NCBI GenBank assembly: GCA_029817715.1
Contig: JARUPY010000606.1
Location: 6,448,001-6,512,000, forward strand
Reading direction: 5' to 3'
Length of the DNA: 64,000 bases
DNA from: Melastoma dodecandrum
Taxonomy: Eukaryota; Streptophyta; Magnoliopsida; Myrtales; Melastomataceae
The stretch's first letter is position 1. Each line of letters opens with the position of its first letter. The translations under genes were made by a program, and so were the position numbers. Shown here one piece after another: positions 35,109 through 45,924 of this stretch. The notes beneath the pieces are model-generated. The model did not search any database and was not told the DNA's origin. It saw only the letters and a program-made list of their open reading frames with translations.

Positions 35109-37597
35109 TGTACGCGCGCCTTCCGGCCTAGCACGCGCGCAGCGGTTCGGACGACCCGAGGATCCGGGCCCGCTCCCCAAGGCCCAACCGGTCGACGTCA
35201 CGACTCGAGCGTCGGACGCTGCGGAAGGGAATTGGGTGATCCCTCCCTAGGTTCCTAACTGGGCCTGCTCGGGCCCTCGCCGACCGTCTCTGTTTTCCTA
35301 AGAGGCGGCGGGCGAAAGGCGGAGCATGATCCGAAGGAGGAACTTTCGGGAGGAATCGGGAGCGGCTCGTGTCGTCAGTCCCTCATCCATGATGGCTCCG
35401 TAAGAAAAGGTTGTTGTTTAACCTAGGTGAACTAAACGGAGTCGCCACCGACTTTATTTATAAAAGCTGTTTAAGTCGGAAAAAAATAGTTGGTTCGAAG
35501 ATTCCTAGTTACTGACTCTTACATTCTAACATGCGAAAAGGGAGGTGGCGTTTGCTCCAAAAGATTTGCTTTTGTTTAACGGGCGTTGGACCCGATCCGG
35601 GCATGACTCCGGACTCATGTCAATGTTTTACGGGCGTTGGACCCGATTCAGGCTTTTTGGGCCCGAACTTATGTTTATTTGTTTTACAAACAGCATGCGA
35701 CGATAAGCCTATGGGCCTAAGGCATGCGGACAAGCACAAACAATTATTGAGATCAAAGGGAGCGGGGAAGGGCGGTGATTGCGGGCCTATGCACTTGGGC
35801 CCGCAATCCGTTACATGTGGAAATATAAAAAAACGGGAGGCCCGCACCTCCCTCATGTACCTGAGGCCCGACTGGAGGGGGCGTATTGGCATTGAATTCA
35901 TCAGTTGAGGCTTCTTTAGTGATGTGTCTCCACCACCGAATCCCTTCACGCAGTCTTTGAGATCACCTTGTCGATTACCTCGGAGTTTTCGTTATTTTGC
36001 AAAACAAACAAAGAAAGTGATTAGAAAATTCGAATGATAGTAATAATTTAATTCGTCATAAGTTACATGTTGTCCTTATGCCCCTTTTTTTGTATTTGTT
36101 TTTTTTTTTTAAATAAATTAATTGATTATATAATTAAAATGGTTTAATTGACAATTAAAAAAATATATTAAAAATAATTATTGTTATAAACGTGCGATGT
36201 GATTAAAATAAAAAAAATTAATTTTGATTATGAAATTTGACAATTTAAAATGATACTAAAGTTGTTAAAACACAAAAAAAAAGAAAAAGGAAAATCCGAG
36301 GCGATTTTTTTAAGAAAATAATAATATAGAATGTGAAATAAAATTTAAAAAAAAAATAGGTAATGAATCTGATGATTATTATAGTAAAAATAATAGAAAA
36401 TGTGAAACTAAATGAATTTTAATAATAAAATAAAGAAAATAAACAACACGTTAATTTATAACCTTTTGATAAAAAGAAAATCATTAACTTTTGTTAATTT
36501 TTTTAAAATTGTGAAAACCAAACGAAATCATAAAAATCACGTTTTCTTGTTAAACAAATAATTCGTTTTTTTTTTAATAAAAAAAAATGTCCATTATTCA
36601 GATTTTAGATAAAAATTAAATAGAATATTAAAGATAATAAAAAAAAATATTAATTAAAAAAGTGATAGAGGGGTCGTTACCCTTCCTGTGAGAGAGAAGT
36701 TGTCGTCCGTCGGTTTTTGATGACGTTGCCGCTGGGGAAGGATGGCCAAAGGTGGAGATCCTGGTAAGGAGTCATGTTCCTACATCCTGTACATGTAAGT
36801 AAAATATCAGAACAAAAGGAATCTCTCCGCGACGCTTTTGTGCGACCGCGGAGAGTTGAGACCGGGTTATCGTGTATATTCGAAGTCAAAAGAACATCGC
36901 AGCCGGAGGTTAAGATCATTTGCTGATGAAGGCGATGTTTCCGGTTGGTGTTGGTAATGGAGGCTCACTCCATTGTTGATGCCGAAATCTCCTAGGGAAA
37001 CTGGGTTTGAGTTGGTGACGTAGGGTTCTCCGTCGATGTGGCTAGACCTACCTTGGGGTCGCCGGATGTAGGGGGAACAAACGTCTGGAGTGCTGGAGAA
37101 TCTCTGAGGGGTCTGGAGAATCTCTGAGAGTGGGAGAGAGTGGGAGTATATCTGTGTGTCTAATTTTTTATGGGAGCGTCTGTGCGTATTATATAATTGA
37201 AGTATGGGGAGGAGGGAATTGACAGAATGCGAAGATTACGATCCTTCAATCTATCCCAAAAAATCTGCAGTTGCCTTCCCTTGGATGAATGGACGTCTGA
37301 TTGAAGAATTGAGGGGATGTGATTATCATTTTTTTCTAAGATTGTGTGATGAGGATACGATAAGGCATGTCCAAGCAGGGAAAGGAATAAAAGAAATTAT
37401 GGATAATTAAAAATAATTTCGTAATTTTATTTGATCTATTAAAAGAATAAATTTTAAAATGGGCTTTGGTCATTTTAATGCTATTTTATAAGGCCTAGGT
37501 TCATATATATGGGTTTGGGCTTTAAAATAAAACAAACAGACTCATTCTAAGTGATTAAAAGTGGCTAAATGAAGGAATCCATAATTTGAGGATTACA
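35109..37597 (-). repeat. 5' LTR of the Ogre-type element (2,489 bp)
   Basis: Partner of 20688-23160. Plus strand begins TGTACGCGCGCC and ends GGATTACA. It should contain the promoter. The roughly 15-bp block near 37180-37195 that is missing from the 3' LTR includes TATTATATAA, which could be part of a TATA region. Confidence 0.95.
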
Positions 37598-37602
37598 GCA
37601 TC
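37598..37602. repeat. Target-site duplication (right), GCATC
   Basis: Exact match to 20683-20687, directly outside the right LTR. Confidence 0.9.
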
Positions 37603-37664
37603 TTACACCCTGCCTTTCATACGATGGATGTGGTGAAGTAAATTATTAATATAGTAGTCCGAAC

Positions 37665-38659
37665 AAGGCTGTACCTCCCTGTTATTGGGGACTCTCTGCA
37701 GCCGTCCATACTTGGACTGGATGATCTCCCCCTGCTCATGTCGGACAGGAACTCTTATCGCGAACTAACGCAGCACGTCATAGGGCAGTTCTCGAACTTC
37801 CGAAATGCCGGGTGGATGCGGTTTGACACTTTCGCCGATCTCGAGGAAGAGGCGAGGAAAATAGGCGTATATGTCACTCGTGCTCAAATGGGAATGAAGA
37901 AAATCTGGATGAAGTCGATCCTTTTGTTGTTTGTTTGATTTGCTTTGGCAGGTTGTGAAGAGGTTTGCGAGGGAGTGGCCATTGCTGATGATCAGTCTGA
38001 CAGTTCCATCCATGTACTCGGACCAGAGGTTTAAGGACGGGAATGATGTTCGCCCCTGCCTCTTTGATCCGGAGGTTGAGCCATCCATGAAGTGGTTGGA
38101 CTCCAAGGAGGCCTGCTTTGTGGCCTACGTATCATTCATAGCCTCGTGGTGCTCGGAAGGGAGCATACGGACGAGATAGGGAACGGGTTCAAGAGGATCA
38201 AAAGTGAGTTCCTTTGGGTTGGGAGATAAAGGGAAGGGAAGAAGCCCCCTCCCCGAGTTTTCGAGGAGGTGCCGCTTCTGGTAAAGGCCTAATTTCCGTA
38301 GGTTGCTTTGTGATGCACTGTGGGTGGAACCCCACCCTTGAGGCGCTGAGTCTGGGGATCCCGATGGCGGTAATGCCCCGGTAGGCGAAGGAGCCGACAA
38401 ATGCTAAGTTCATAGTGGACGTGTGGAAGGTAGGAGCAATGATTGGCCGGAATGAGAGGGGTATTGCCACAGTGACGAGATTGATAAACGCATTGGCGAG
38501 ATCATGTTTGACGACAGGGGATGGGAGATCAGGGAGAGATTCGCTAAATGGAAAGAACTTGCTCGGAGGGCACTGCAAGAACGCGGGAGTTCAGATCAAA
38601 ACATCAACAGATTCGTCGCAGAGATAGTGAAGTGCACCCCATATTCCAAGCTTTCGTGA
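37665..38659 (+). pseudogene. UGT74-like pseudogene (copy B, 5' truncated)
   Basis: It begins abruptly at VYLPVIGDSLQPSILGLDDL, about a third of the way into a UGT. DTFADLEEEARKIG is followed by a plausible intron (about 37863-37951, ending TTTGGCAG). LTVPSMYSDQRF and MKWLDSKEACFVAYVSF come next, then frameshifts, [20 protein letters not shown], and a tail ending near 38659. The PSPG His is kept here, unlike copy A, but several frameshifts and a stop near 38383 disable it. Its 3' end lies about 100 bp from the 3' end of SSL1, which runs the other way. Confidence 0.78.
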
Positions 38660-38755
38660 TCTATGAAACCAGGAATATCATCTTTGTTGGGCGGTTATTT
38701 AGTATGATATATGCGTCGTAGTCCCCGCCTCATACGATGGATGAGACGATGTCAG

Positions 38756-39924
38756 TTACAACGACAGTAGTCCGAGCAATGACGTTGTAGCTCCTACGAA
38801 AGAATCAAACTCGGAACCTATAAAGATGGAGTCACCAAGTGCTTGCAGGTCCCTGAGGTATGAGACATTTGTGTAGGGGCCTGCGATGGACTCATTCGCC
38901 AGCACAATGCCATTGCCGTCTATCTTAATTGCATAGTGAACGACCGGTCCAATGTTCTCGGGCACGAGAAACTCGTCCCGAGACCCAATCCTCTCAATGT
39001 TTCCTGGTATGAGGATGCTCGTTGGGAGGGTCTCAATGGTATTCGCCTTGGGACCAGTCAGGTAAAACTTCTGTATCGTCTGGGTGATGATCACAGATAT
39101 GAGGAGGTACGAACCATCATTTGATATGGCAAGACCCGCCGGTCCGGCAAGACCATTTGCCAAAACCTTGACATTGCCCGTGGCTGGGTCATAGCTCAAC
39201 AGTCTTCCGGATCTGTCGTTCGCGATGACCATTTGGTAGATGTTCCTACAAGAGATCAGTATGATCGTTATATGGACTATTGAAATCGAATCATCTAGCT
39301 TTAGAATCGAAATCATCCTTTGAAAACATACTTGAATCGTTGACTCGTGTCGAGGAAGTACACAGTGCCATTAATAGGATCAACGGCAACCGCGTTGCAG
39401 TAGAAGACAGGCTGTCCGCCGGCCGATGTCACGAGCTGGGTGGCCTGTCCGCCGGCAGGACCAACTCCATTAAGCCCGAAATACACGTCACAGAAGTAGA
39501 GATAATTCGACCCGTTGAAAGCGCTTCCTAACGGTCGCCCGCATTTGCTATACAAACTCGGATCGCTGTTGCCGTCACAAAGCGTCTTGTTCCTATAAAA
39601 CATTCGCAACGGTAAAACTAACGAAATCTTCCCGCACATCTACTATGAAAATCACTCGAAACACGACCTGTTGGGCGCTGCGTATGCAAAATACTCGTAG
39701 GTGCCAAGTAGAGGGTTAAGCTTTACGATGCTTCCATCTGAGATCCCGGTGAAAGGACCGACTCCATACTCGGTGAACGATATGGCTTCGGGACCCGTTG
39801 TTCCTGGGGGCAATGGGTATGTCACGAAAACTCTTACGTCGACCGATAGGAGGACCGATGGGGAAAAGAGCAGGAGAGCGAACACAAGAGTGGCTAGGTC
39901 GCAGACATAAGTGCCAATGGCCAT
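38756..39924 (-). CDS. Strictosidine synthase-like protein (SSL1)
   Basis: Three exons on the minus strand (39924-39668, 39592-39332, 39245-38756) join in frame to 335 residues. The N-terminus is a hydrophobic signal peptide (LATLVFALLLFSPSVLL), so the protein should enter the secretory pathway or vacuole. The six-bladed propeller family is shown by KCGRPLGSAFN, YFGLNGVGPAGGQATQLV, VAVDPINGTVYFLDTSQRF, ANDRSGRLLSYDPATGNV, NGLAGPAGLAISNDGSYLL and FLVPENIGPVVHYAIKIDG. True strictosidine synthase uses a catalytic Glu near the C-terminus. In the region I align with it (YLRDLQALGDSIFIGS) no equivalent Glu is obvious, as in most SSLs. The substrate is unknown. No lesion is seen. A TATA box lies about 65 bp upstream. 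Confidence 0.88.
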
Positions 39925-39985
39925 GTTATGATCTATATGATATATCGACCATGTTGTCTCCAGGGCAAGCAAATACATTCGAGGC

Positions 39986-39999
39986 ATTTATATATATAG
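39986..39999 (-). promoter_or_regulatory. TATA box of SSL1
   Basis: The minus strand reads CTATATATATAAATG about 65 bp before the SSL1 ATG. The same sequence precedes SSL2 (43821-43834) and SSL3 (47698-47709). Confidence 0.6.
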
Positions 40000-40339
40000 T
40001 AAGTAGATGGGCAATCGGGATAATCAGATGATCAGCTACAACCTTCTTAGGTTTGGCGCTTGCTCTCCCCTAACTTATCAACTAAACCAAACAATGTTAT
40101 TACATAGATGGGGTTCCGCCAGAATTTTCTCATCTCGTAGATATGAGATAAGGCAAAGCTTGAAACACAAGACATGTTAGAGAGATCACGTAACATTTGA
40201 TAATATAGGTAGCAACAGACATTTCGGTCGCAGACTTAAGCAAATAAAGAGGCCTACTTTCGGCCCGAAACATAGCAAGAGCATAACTGAATGTTCACGT
40301 AAATCTTAACGGACTATGTGTATGTCATTTTTTTAATAT

Positions 40340-40990
40340 TGCGAACTAATACGTTTTTAATTGGGGTGAGCTGGACGTGTAACCTGGAACCGGCCGATTT
40401 CTTATTTTTTTGAAACTATAATCTATCATGTGGTTCCAAGAAACTACCCGAGAACTAACCCGCACCAATTGTGGACACTTCCACATCAAACCTGCCCCAT
40501 CAGAGTCAAAGGCTCGGCGAAAAGACGAGGGCAAGGGAACGGGTTCGAGTATGCACCTTGGTTTTCACGAACTGGTTGAGGTAGCGGAGGAACTCGAGCA
40601 CGTGAGTGCCCCTGCACTGAGAGAGTGATAGTGGGGAGCAATGGTTTCTGATGTGACTGAAGGTGTTCCAGTCGCGCCTCTTCTGGTTCTCATAAAGACC
40701 GAGGGATGAGGCCAAAGGGGCGAGTGAGGTACCGACGGAGATCAAGTTGGATGTATGGATTGGGGAGGGAGGCGAAGGTTTGAAAAGAGATATTTGCAAT
40801 TTTAAAATAAGTATTGTATCAAGTTCAAGTTTTTCAGGTTAGTTTTCAAGTGAAAACTTGGAACCGTAATTGGTATTACCTGTTGTAAAAAATTTAGAAC
40901 CTAGAAACTACCTGGTCTATTCGAAAATGACACCGACCCTATGATACCGGTTTTACCTGAAACCTCCTAATTTTTATAACAAAATAATAA
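40340..40990. repeat. GGTTCC-rich repeat-like DNA around the ALOG fragment (copy 1)
   Basis: Both sides of the ALOG fragment carry motifs seen in small hAT-like elements: CCTGGAACCGGCC and GGTTCCAAGAAACTACC on the left, CTTGGAACCGTAATTGG, ACCTAGAAACTACCTGG and ACCGGTTTTACCTG on the right. I cannot define clean terminal repeats. The same block recurs at about 44180-44850. Confidence 0.4.
40530..40799 (-). pseudogene. ALOG (LSH/G1) domain fragment, copy 1
   Basis: The minus frame contains [32 protein letters not shown] and TKVHT, the N-terminal part of the ALOG DNA-binding domain of LSH/G1 transcription factors. It is one residue short between WNTF and SPLSL and stops before the rest of the domain, so no complete factor can be made. 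It lies in the spacer between SSL1 and UGT copy C and is duplicated at 44405-44660, where the sequence is closer to the usual consensus. Confidence 0.8.
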
Positions 40991-41402
40991 AACTAAAATT
41001 TGGTCTGGCGCATTGATGTTGTGATTAATCGGGCTACAAGAAGGACACTACTCACATTTTGACCTTAGAATTTTTTAACCTTACGATAAGGACGTATTTA
41101 TGGCTTCATATCTGGATGTAAGGAGGCCCTTAGGGTCGGTCGTATTAAGCTAAAACTTAAGAAAGAGAAACGAAGGCGAGACCATCTGAGCGAATAATGG
41201 GATTATCGGTCCCGGCCATCGCCGTCTTCCACATCGGAACGGCCGCCCTTCGTGAGAGCGCATGGAATCCTGTCAAAGGATGGTCCCTGCTTCGGGAATT
41301 TGCTCTATTTTCTGTGTCTACCTTGCCGGCTTTTGTTAGGTTCACGAAGTTCGAGCTGTGCCTAACTCACCACCTCAGTCCTAAAAGACGGGCCTACACT
41401 AA

Positions 41403-41730
41403 TGACCCGTTTTACTTTCGAAATGGAATTCCGGAATGAATGAAGAAAATAATATAGTAATTAGGAATGAAATTACTTAAAAAATAACGTGTTTAATTGA
41501 GTGATGAAAAGGAGAAGAGGAGGGGAATAAAATGAGCAAACAAATGTGCATTCTACATCATGAGTTAGGGAATGATCATTCCCTTACTTATTCCATTCCC
41601 CTATCATTCTCCTATTTATCTTTGAGATAAATACATCTTTTTTTAATCAATTTCCTTCGTATTAACTATATTCTTTATCCCTTCTCTTTCCATCCCCTCT
41701 GAAATTCCATTTCAGAAACCAAACATGCTA
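41403..41730. mobile_element. Small MITE with TAA target duplication (copy 1)
   Basis: TAA at 41400-41402 and 41731-41733 flank a 328-bp AT-rich element with imperfect inverted ends of about 30 bp sharing GAAATGGAATT. An internal partly palindromic GGGAATGATCATTCCC also occurs. The TAA duplication suggests the PIF/Harbinger type. It carries no gene. The 80-codon frame at 41197-41439 runs into it and so is probably chance. Confidence 0.6.
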
Positions 41731-41733
41731 TAA

Positions 41734-42049
41734 GGTTCAAGCTACCACCCAGTCAATAATGCAGGCACCCTCCTAAGCCAGTGAGTGGGCTGCGGCCGCA
41801 CCAAGGAGTCAGAAGTCTGTGAGGAAGTCGTCGGGAGTTGGGTGTGGGCTCGTCGAGCAGATTCAGCGCCCGATGTAAAAATAGTTCATGTCACGCAAAG
41901 CATGGAAAATGCACATGATGAATGCATAGGCCATCTCTCTCGGACAGGTCCACGTAACGAGACAGGGATATGGTCTTAGAAAGACTTTGTGCCTTTCAGG
42001 ATTTGACGGCCGATCTCAAGCAGTCAGCAGCGACCTACGGACAGTCACA
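41734..42049. other. Duplicated spacer without recognised gene (copy 1)
   Basis: The copy at about 45609-45924 is nearly identical. It contains a 64-codon frame (41785-41979) kept open in both copies, but duplication is recent enough that this means little. Confidence 0.4.
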
Positions 42050-42488
42050 TGTATGGCCCGTCCTCTTCAGGCAAAGGCCTAATTGTGAGATTGTGCCACC
42101 AACTTCAAGCCCTGAGCCATAACTCGGTAGGTTGCTTCATGAGGCACTGCGGGTGGAACTCCGCCCACTAGGCCCTAAGCCTGGGGATACCGATGGCGGT
42201 CACGCCGCTGTGGGTGGACCAGCCAAGAAACGACAAGTTCATAGCAGGCGTGGAAGGCAGGAGCATGGATTGGGCGAAACGAGAGGGGTATCTTCGCGGA
42301 CCATGACATTGAGAAATGCATCGACGAGATCATATTTGTCGATAAGGGAAAGGGGTATCAGGGAGAATTCCAATAAATGGAAGGAGCTCGCTCGGAGGGC
42401 ACTGCGAGAAGGCAGTAGTTCGGATCAAAACATCGATAAATTCTTCACGGTGCTTGTGGAATGCACTTTAAATTCCAAGATTTCCTGA
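42050..42488 (+). pseudogene. UGT74-like 3' fragment (copy C)
   Basis: Only the C-terminal quarter remains. It reads in broken frames through [15 protein letters not shown], then LSLGIPMAV, and ends NKWKELARRALREGSSSDQN and a stop at 42486-42488. The PSPG core HCGWNS is intact, but there is a stop right after it and a frame change near 42250. The 3' end is about 100 bp from the stop of SSL2, as in the other units. Confidence 0.75.
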
Positions 42489-42590
42489 TCTATCAAACCA
42501 GGAATAGCATCTTTATTGGGTTGATATTTAGTATGATATAAGCGTCTTAGACCCCGCCTTCACATACGACGGCTATGTCGATGTCAGTTA

Positions 42591-43759
42591 TTACTCCAGT
42601 AGTCCGAGCAAGGATGTTGTAGCTCCGACGAAATTATCGAACGCAGAGCCTATAAAGATGGAGTCACCGAGTGCTTGCAGGTCCCTGAGGTACGAGACAT
42701 TTGCGTAGGGGCCGGCGATGGACTCATTGGCCAGCACCCTGCCGTTGCCGTCTATCTTAATTGCGTAGTGAACGACCGGTCCAATGTTCTCGGGCACTAG
42801 AAACTCGTCCAGGGATCCAATCTTCTCAAGGTTTCCCGGTGTACTGAGGCTCGTTGGTAGGGTCTCGATGGTATTTGCTTTGGGACCAGTCAAGTAAAAC
42901 TTCTGTATTGTCTGGGTGATGATCGCCGTGATGAGGATGTAGGAACCGTCATTTGATATGGCAAGTCCCACAGGTCCGGCAAGACCATTGGCCAAGGACT
43001 TGACGTTGCCTGTGTTTGGGTCGTAGCTCAGCAGTCTTCCGGATCGGTCGTTGGCGATGATCATTTGGGTAATGTTCCTACAAGAGGTTAATACGATCAT
43101 TAGACGGATTATCTGAAACTGAATCGCCTGGCTATTTTAGGCGTGCTTAAAATCGAAATCATCCTTCGAATGTCTACTTGAGTCTTTGACTCGTGTCGAC
43201 GAAGTACACCATGCCATTAATAGGGTCAATGGCGACCGCATTACAAAAGAAGACAGGCAGTCCGTCGGCCGACGTCACGAGCTGGGTGGCCTGTCCGCCG
43301 GAAGGCCCGACTCCATTGAGCCCGAAATATATATCACAGAAGTAGAAATAATCCGAACCGTTGAAAGCGCTTCCCAACGGTCGCCCGCATTTGCTATACA
43401 AATTCGGGTCGCTCTTGCCGTCACAGAGCGTCTTGTTCCTAGAAAACAGTCAACGGGAAACGTGACGACATCGTCCTGCACATCTACTATGAAAATCACT
43501 CGAAACACGACCTGTTGGGCACTGCGTATGTAAAATACTCGTAAGTGCCGAGTAGAGGGTTAAGCTTTACGACGTTTCCATCTGAGATCCCGGTGAAAGG
43601 ACCGACTCCATCCTCGGTGAAAGATATGGCAACGGCACCCGTCGTTCCCGGGGGCAACGGGTACGTCACGTAAACTCTTACGTCGACTGATCAGACCGAA
43701 GGGGAAAAGAGCAGGAGAGCAAACAAGACAGTGGCTAGGTTGTGGACATAAGTGGCCAT
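42591..43759 (-). pseudogene. Strictosidine synthase-like gene with premature stop (SSL2)
   Basis: The same three-exon layout as its neighbours (43759-43512, 43438-43178, 43077-42591; 996 bases). All splice sites and the rest of the frame are conserved (ANDRSGRLLSYDPNTGNV; FLVPENIGPVVHYAIKIDG). The signal-peptide region has TGA where SSL3 has CGA (after FSPSV, minus strand near 43694), a single C-to-T change at a CpG. Translation would stop after about 21 residues. SSL2 and SSL3 are otherwise very close, so loss is recent. It could be a sequencing error or an allele. Confidence 0.82.
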
Positions 43760-44404
43760 GTTATGATCTATATGATATATCGACCATGTTGTCTCCAGGG
43801 CAAGCAAATACATTCGAGGCATTTATATATATAGTAAGTAGATGGGCAATCGGGATAATCAGATGATCAGCTACAACCTTCTTAGGTTTGGTGCTCAGCC
43901 GGAATTCCCCCCACATTAATTGCTCTCCCCTAACATATCAACTAAACCAAACAATTTATTACATAGATGGGGTTCCGCCAGAATTTTCTCATCTCGTAGA
44001 TATGAGATAAGGCAAAGCTTGAAACACAAGACATGTTAGAGAGATCACGTAACATTTGATACTAAAGGTAGCAACAGATCATTTCGGTCGCAGACTTAAG
44101 CAAATAAAGAGGCCTACTTTCGGCCCGAAACATAGCAAGAGCATAACTGAATGTTCACTGAATGTCATTTTTTTAATATTGCGAACTAATACGTTTTTAA
44201 TTGGGGTGAGCTGGACGTGTAACCTGGAACCGGCCGATTTCTTATTTTTTTGAAACTATAATCTATCATGTGGTTCCAAGAAACTACCCGAGAACTAACC
44301 CGCGCCAATTGTGGACACTTCCACATCAAATATGTTACATCAATCCAATCAATCTAAAAAACAAGTCAAAGGCTCGGTGAAAAGGATGAGGGCAAGGGAA
44401 CGGG

Positions 44405-44660
44405 TTCGAGTATGCACCTTGGTTGTCACGTACTGGTTGAGGTAGCGGAGGAACTCGAGCACGTGAGTGCCCCTGCACCGAGAGAGTGATAGTGGGGAGC
44501 AATGGTTTCTGATGTGACTGAAGGTGTTCCAGTCGCGCCTCTTCTGGTTCTCATAACGACCGAGGGATGAGGCCGAAGGGGCGAGTGAGGTACCGACAGA
44601 GATCAAATTGGATGCATGGATTGGGGAGGGAGGCGAAGGTTTGAAAAGAGATATTTGCAA
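44405..44660 (-). pseudogene. ALOG (LSH/G1) domain fragment, copy 2
   Basis: Duplicate of 40530-40799 in the next tandem unit. It reads [13 protein letters not shown] and [20 protein letters not shown]. Arg in RYEN and SLSR agrees with the ALOG consensus where copy 1 has changed. It is equally truncated after TKVHT. Confidence 0.8.
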
Positions 44661-45277
44661 TTTTAAAATAAGTATTGTATCAAGTTCAAGTTTTTCAGGT
44701 TAGTTTTCAAGTGAAAACTTGGAACCGTAATTGGTATTACCTGTTGTAAAAAATTTAGAACCTAGAAACTACCTGGTCTATTCGAAAATGACACCGACCC
44801 TATGATACCGGTTTTACCTGAAACCTCCTAATTTTTATAACAAAATAATAAAACTAAAATGAATAAAAAACAATTTGGTCTGGCGCATTGATGTTGTGAT
44901 TAATCGGGCTACAAGAAGGACACTACTCACATTTTGACCTTAGAATTTTTTAACATCACGATAAGGACATATTTATGGCTTCATATCTGGATGTATGGAG
45001 GCCCTTAGGGTCGGTCGTATTAAGCTAAAACTTAAGAAAGAGAAACGAAGGCGAGACCATCTGAGCGAATAATGGGATTATCGGTCCCGGCCATCCCCGT
45101 CTTCCACATCGGAACGGCCGCCCTTCGTGAGAGCGCATGGAATCCTATCAAAGGATGGTCCCTGCTTCGGGAATTTGCTCTATTTTCCGTGTCTACCTTG
45201 CCAGCTTTTGTTAAGTTCACGAAGTTCGAGCTGTGCCTAACTCACCACCTCAGTCCTAAAAGACGGGCCTACACTAA

Positions 45278-45605
45278 TGACCCGTTTTACTTTCGAAATG
45301 GAATTCCGGAATGAACGGAGAAAACAATACAGTAATTAGGAATGAAATTACTTAAAAAATAATGTGTTTAGTTGAAAGATGAAAATGAGAAGAGAAGGGG
45401 AATAAAATGAGCAAACGAATGTGCATTCTACATCATGAGTTAGGGAATGACCATTCCCTTACTCGTTCCATTCCCCTATCATTCTCCTCGTTATCTTTAA
45501 GATAAATACACCATTTTTTAATCAATTCCCTTCGTATTAACTATATTCTTTATCCCTTCTCTTTCTATCCCCTCTGAAATTCCATTTCAGAAACCAAACA
45601 TGCTA
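45278..45605. mobile_element. Small MITE with TAA target duplication (copy 2)
   Basis: Duplicate of 41403-41730 carried by the tandem unit. TAA is at 45275-45277 and 45606-45608. Because it sits at the same place in the unit, it inserted before the unit was duplicated. Confidence 0.6.
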
Positions 45606-45924
45606 TAAGGTTCAAGCTACCAGCCAGTCAATAGCTGCAGGCATCCCCCTAAGCCAGTGAGTGGGCTGCGGCCACACCATGGAGTCAAAAGTCTGTGAGG
45701 AAGTCGTCGGGAGTTGGGTGTGGGCTCGTCGAGCAGATTCAGTGCCCGATGTAAAAATAGTTCATGTTACGCAAAGCATGGAAAATGCACATGATGAATG
45801 CATAGGCCATCTCTCTCGGACAGGTCCACGTAACGAGACAGGGATATGGTCTTAGAAAGACTTTGTGCCTTTCAGGATTTGACGGCCGATCACAAGCAGT
45901 CAGCAGCGACCTTCGGACAGTCAC

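Larger units (their letters stand above)
20688..37597 (-). mobile_element. Ogre-type Ty3/gypsy (Tat clade) LTR retrotransposon, nearly complete
   Basis: A 16.9-kb element on the minus strand, flanked by perfect 5-bp GCATC duplications. In transcription order it has the 5' LTR (37597-35109), primer-binding site, ORF1 (34423-33248), gag (33048-30721), gag-pro (30715-29121), a probable 317-bp intron (29120-28804), pol with RT, RNase H, second RNase H and integrase (28803-25400), a repeat-bearing 3' untranslated region, polypurine tract and 3' LTR (23160-20688). An extra ORF before gag, the intron before RT, dual RNase H, long size and 3' tandem repeats together match the known Ogre group. The LTRs are very similar, so insertion is recent compared with the element at 6562-15093. 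Confidence 0.95.

Noticed and set aside
41197..41439. 80-codon frame conserved in both tandem units (also 45072-45314)
   Set aside because: Three differences between copies looked like constraint, but the frame ends inside the MITE, has a competing antisense frame, and the units are recent duplicates. No recognisable domain.
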